DNA from: Streptomyces sp. NBC_01803
GTDB taxonomy: Bacteria; Actinomycetota; Actinomycetes; Streptomycetales; Streptomycetaceae
DNA length: 64,000 nucleotides
Assembly (NCBI RefSeq): GCF_035917415.1
Contig: NZ_CP109073.1
Span: 248,001 to 312,000 of the forward strand
Direction: 5' to 3'
The translations under genes were made by a program, and so were the position numbers. Below are positions 61,830-64,000 of the stretch, one piece after another (the first letter of the stretch is position 1; every line of letters begins with the position of its first letter). The notes beneath the pieces were generated by a model. The model did no database searches. It was not told the DNA's origin and worked only from the letters and a program-made list of their open reading frames with translations.

Positions 61830-64000
61830 TCAGGATTCGAGGCTGGTGCGGGCCATGCGGATCAGGTCGTCCACATCCATGGCGTCGATATGCTCGGCAT
61901 CGGCCGGTGACGCGGTCGGCGGCGCGGCGGCGTCCTGAGGCTCGGCGAGCTTCAGGAGCTGGTCGAGCAGGCCGGATTCGCGGATGCGGCTGAGCGGCAG
62001 AGACGCGATGACCCTGCGGAGCGCCCCCTCGTCGGCGTCGGCCCCGGCCACGGCAGCTGCCGTGGACACCGGGTGGCCCGGCACCGCCCCGGCGGGCGCC
62101 AACTCCGCCCGCAGGTGCTGGATCAGCAGGTCGGGCGTCGGGTAGTCGAAGGCGAGGGTGGCGGGCAGGCGGAGGCCGGTGGTCTTGTTGAGCCGGTTCC
62201 GCAGCTCGACGGCGGTCAGGGACCCCAGCCCGAGGTCCTTGAAGCCACGGGTGAGATCGAGCGTGTTGGGGGTGCCGTAGTTGAGCACCGCGGCCACCTG
62301 GGCGCGGACGAGGTCGGTGAGGGTCTTCTCCTGTTCGGCCGGGGGGAGTCCGGCCAGCCGCTGGGCGAGGGAGGTGCCGGTGGCCGTGTCCTGGGCGGAG
62401 GCGGCGGCGCGGCGGGGACGGCCGGGGCCGGCGAGGGACCGCAGGACGGCCGGCACGTCGGCGCTCTCCCGGCCGTGCAGGGCGGCGAGGTTCCAGTCCA
62501 CGGCCACCACGTGCGCGGGGGCGTCCGGCACCAGCGCGGCATCCAACAGCTCCAGCCCTGTCTCGGGCGAGAGGGCCCTCATACCGCTGCGGGCGAACCG
62601 CGCTTGGTCCGCTGCCGACAGGTTGGCTGCCATGCCGCCTTCGGCCCAGGGGCCCCAGGCGATGGAAGTGGCCGGCAGTCCCTCACTCCCCCGGCGCTGG
62701 GCCAGAGCATCGAGGAAAGCGTTGGCCGCCGCGTAGTTGGCCTGCCCCGCCCCCCCGACCGTGCCCTGGACCGAGGAGAACAACACGAACGCCGAGATAC
62801 CCCACTCCCGCGTCAACTCATGAAGATGCCAGGCCGCATCCACCTTCGGACGCAGCACCCCCTCCACCCGCTCCGGCGTCAACGCGGCGAACACACCATC
62901 GTCCAGCACACCCGCCGCATGCACCACCGCACCGACCCGCCCACCCGGCGCCAGCGCCAGCGCACCCGCCAACGCCTCACGGTCAGCCACATCACACGCG
63001 ACCACCGACACAGCCGCACCCAACCCACGCAACTCAGCCACCAGCTCCGCCGCACCCGGCGCCTGGGCACCACGCCGACTCAGCAGCAACAGATCCCGCA
63101 CACCACGCTCAGCCACCAGATGCCGGGCCACCACACCACCCAGCGCACCCGAAGCACCAGTCACCACCACCGCGCCCTCACCGAACACGCCCTCACCGAA
63201 CACGCCCTCCCCGGCCCCGCCCACAGGGACACGCTCCAGACGCGGAACCAGCAACCCCTCACCACGCACAGCCGCCTGCGGCTCACCCGAAGCCACCACA
63301 CCCGCCAGCGACACCACATCCACAGGACCCGACCCCCGCGGATCGGCATCCACCACAACCACCCGGTCCGGATTCTCCGTCTGCGCCGACCGCAACAACC
63401 CCCACACCACCGCCTGCGCCAAATCCACCACACCGTCCCGCTCATCCACAGCGACCGCCCCCCGGGTGACCACGACCAGACGCGAACCCGCAAGCCGATC
63501 CTGCGCAAGCCAGGACTGCGTCAGCTCCAGCGCCCAATCCACCAAGGACCGCACACCGGCAGGCACATCCACCCCGCCACTCGCAGGAGCCACCGCCACC
63601 GCGACCCGCGGCACCCCCCCACCGGACTCCACCGACGCGGCCAGCGCCGCCACATCCGCGAAAGCCGTGAGCCCACCACCGCCATCACCACCCAGAAGAA
63701 CCCAGCCCTCCCCGACCACCCCGGGCCCGGCACCACCCGGAACAGCCACCCACTGAAGACGGGTAAGACCACTCCCCACAGAACCCGAAACACGCAACTG
63801 CCCCGGCGTGACCGCCCGCAGCGCCAGCGACTCCACCTCCACCACCGGCTGCCCGGCCGCATCCACCGCACGCAGCGACACCGCATCCACCCCGACCGGC
63901 GCCAGCGTCACCCGCAACACCCCCGCACCCACCGCATACAGCCGCACCCCGCTCCACACGAACGGCAACCGCGTCACACCACCCTCCTCGGGCAGCACAC
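61830..64000 (-). CDS. Type I PKS, C-terminal part of the preceding gene: (DH)-KR-ACP-docking, enters from the right edge
   Basis: The visible 722 residues begin inside the DH C-terminal part ([20 protein letters not shown]). They continue with a complete KR ([53 protein letters not shown]-type and active) and an ACP whose motif reads [16 protein letters not shown], Gly replacing the usual Asp before the serine. A C-terminal docking region follows ([20 protein letters not shown] and [13 protein letters not shown]). The product should be an alkene or hydroxyl-bearing intermediate, depending on the unseen DH active site. The stop at 61830 is 24 bp from the next start, so the genes are in one operon and the docking tail should pair with the coiled coil at 61805. 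Confidence 0.93.
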   Translation of the reverse strand, partial: VLPEEGGVTRLPFVWSGVRLYAVGAGVLRVTLAPVGVDAVSLRAVDAAGQPVVEVESLALRAVTPGQLRVSGSVGSGLTRLQWVAVPGGAGPGVVGEGWVLLGGDGGGGLTAFADVAALAASVESGGGVPRVAVAVAPASGGVDVPAGVRSLVDWALELTQSWLAQDRLAGSRLVVVTRGAVAVDERDGVVDLAQAVVWGLLRSAQTENPDRVVVVDADPRGSGPVDVVSLAGVVASGEPQAAVRGEGLLVPRLERVPVGGAGEGVFGEGVFGEGAVVVTGASGALGGVVARHLVAERGVRDLLLLSRRGAQAPGAAELVAELRGLGAAVSVVACDVADREALAGALALAPGGRVGAVVHAAGVLDDGVFAALTPERVEGVLRPKVDAAWHLHELTREWGISAFVLFSSVQGTVGGAGQANYAAANAFLDALAQRRGSEGLPATSIAWGPWAEGGMAANLSAADQARFARSGMRALSPETGLELLDAALVPDAPAHVVAVDWNLAALHGRESADVPAVLRSLAGPGRPRRAAASAQDTATGTSLAQRLAGLPPAEQEKTLTDLVRAQVAAVLNYGTPNTLDLTRGFKDLGLGSLTAVELRNRLNKTTGLRLPATLAFDYPTPDLLIQHLRAELAPAGAVPGHPVSTAAAVAGADADEGALRRVIASLPLSRIRESGLLDQLLKLAEPQDAAAPPTASPADAEHIDAMDVDDLIRMARTSLES
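62110..64000. repeat. Near-identical intra-cluster duplication, copy 2 (continues off the right edge)
   Basis: This is the partner of 56500-58375. At 63181-63210 a 15-bp unit is tandemly duplicated here (protein [16 protein letters not shown] against [11 protein letters not shown] in the other copy), the only length difference seen. Confidence 0.9.

Overview
The window is high-GC actinomycete DNA, almost certainly Streptomyces. Signs of this are the strongly GC-biased third codon positions, the AGGAG-type ribosome sites, the many Streptomyces-type transposase relics (IS5, IS3, IS110, IS630, IS701), a TTA codon in a pathway regulator and a large modular type I polyketide synthase (PKS). The density of broken genes and transposon scars suggests an accessory part of the chromosome, such as a chromosome arm.

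Left part (1-8.3 kb): a response-regulator/thioredoxin-reductase fusion enters from the left edge. It is followed by a multiply frameshifted MarR regulator, a coupled acetyltransferase and ferredoxin/CDGSH pair, a truncated esterase next to IS110 and epoxide-hydrolase debris, a thioredoxin-like 2Fe-2S protein divergent from an ArsR/SmtB metal sensor with a textbook alpha-5 metal site, several gene stumps, and a PIG-L deacetylase. IS630 debris and unreadable sequence close the region.

Molybdenum block (8.3-19.4 kb): a DMSO-reductase-family molybdoenzyme, a GAF sensor kinase, a 7Fe ferredoxin and a NarL-type response regulator in one tight operon, a ferredoxin-NADP reductase, a second NarL-type regulator, a cupin, and a moaE-moaA-moaD operon. 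It reads as one redox module: cofactor synthesis (Moa), enzyme, electron carrier, reductase and signalling. Two copies of an ACCTG-N6-CAGGT palindrome lie between the divergent cupin and moaE genes.

Scar zone (19.4-32.6 kb): IS701 and IS5 relics, an excisionase-like HTH gene and a 43-nt copy of a tRNA-Pro 3' end (an attachment-site footprint). After these come a secreted I36-type inhibitor, a lipoprotein, a DUF1906 glycoside-hydrolase-like protein with a membrane protein and a zinc-ligand-less M15-like secreted protein in one operon, more IS debris, a TetR regulator, a truncated hydrolase and an SDR.

Polyketide cluster (32.6 kb to right edge): P450, acyl-CoA carboxylase beta subunit, acyl-CoA dehydrogenase, a second P450, type II thioesterase, a LAL (large LuxR) activator with a TTA codon, a flavin monooxygenase, and three PKS genes read right to left. 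The visible modules are (...DH-KR-ACP), (KS-AT-DH-KR-ACP, KS-AT-KR0-ACP) and (KS-AT-KR0-ACP-TE). The last two ketoreductases look dead, so the chain should reach the thioesterase as a 3,5-diketo thioester, which predicts a pyrone-type or other 1,3-dicarbonyl terminus behind a conjugated diene. A second copy of the acyl-CoA dehydrogenase/P450 pair, with its promoter, has collapsed into one fused relic at 33.9-34.5 kb. A shared promoter layout (GGGGTT-N21/22-TANNNT) appears at three places in this cluster.
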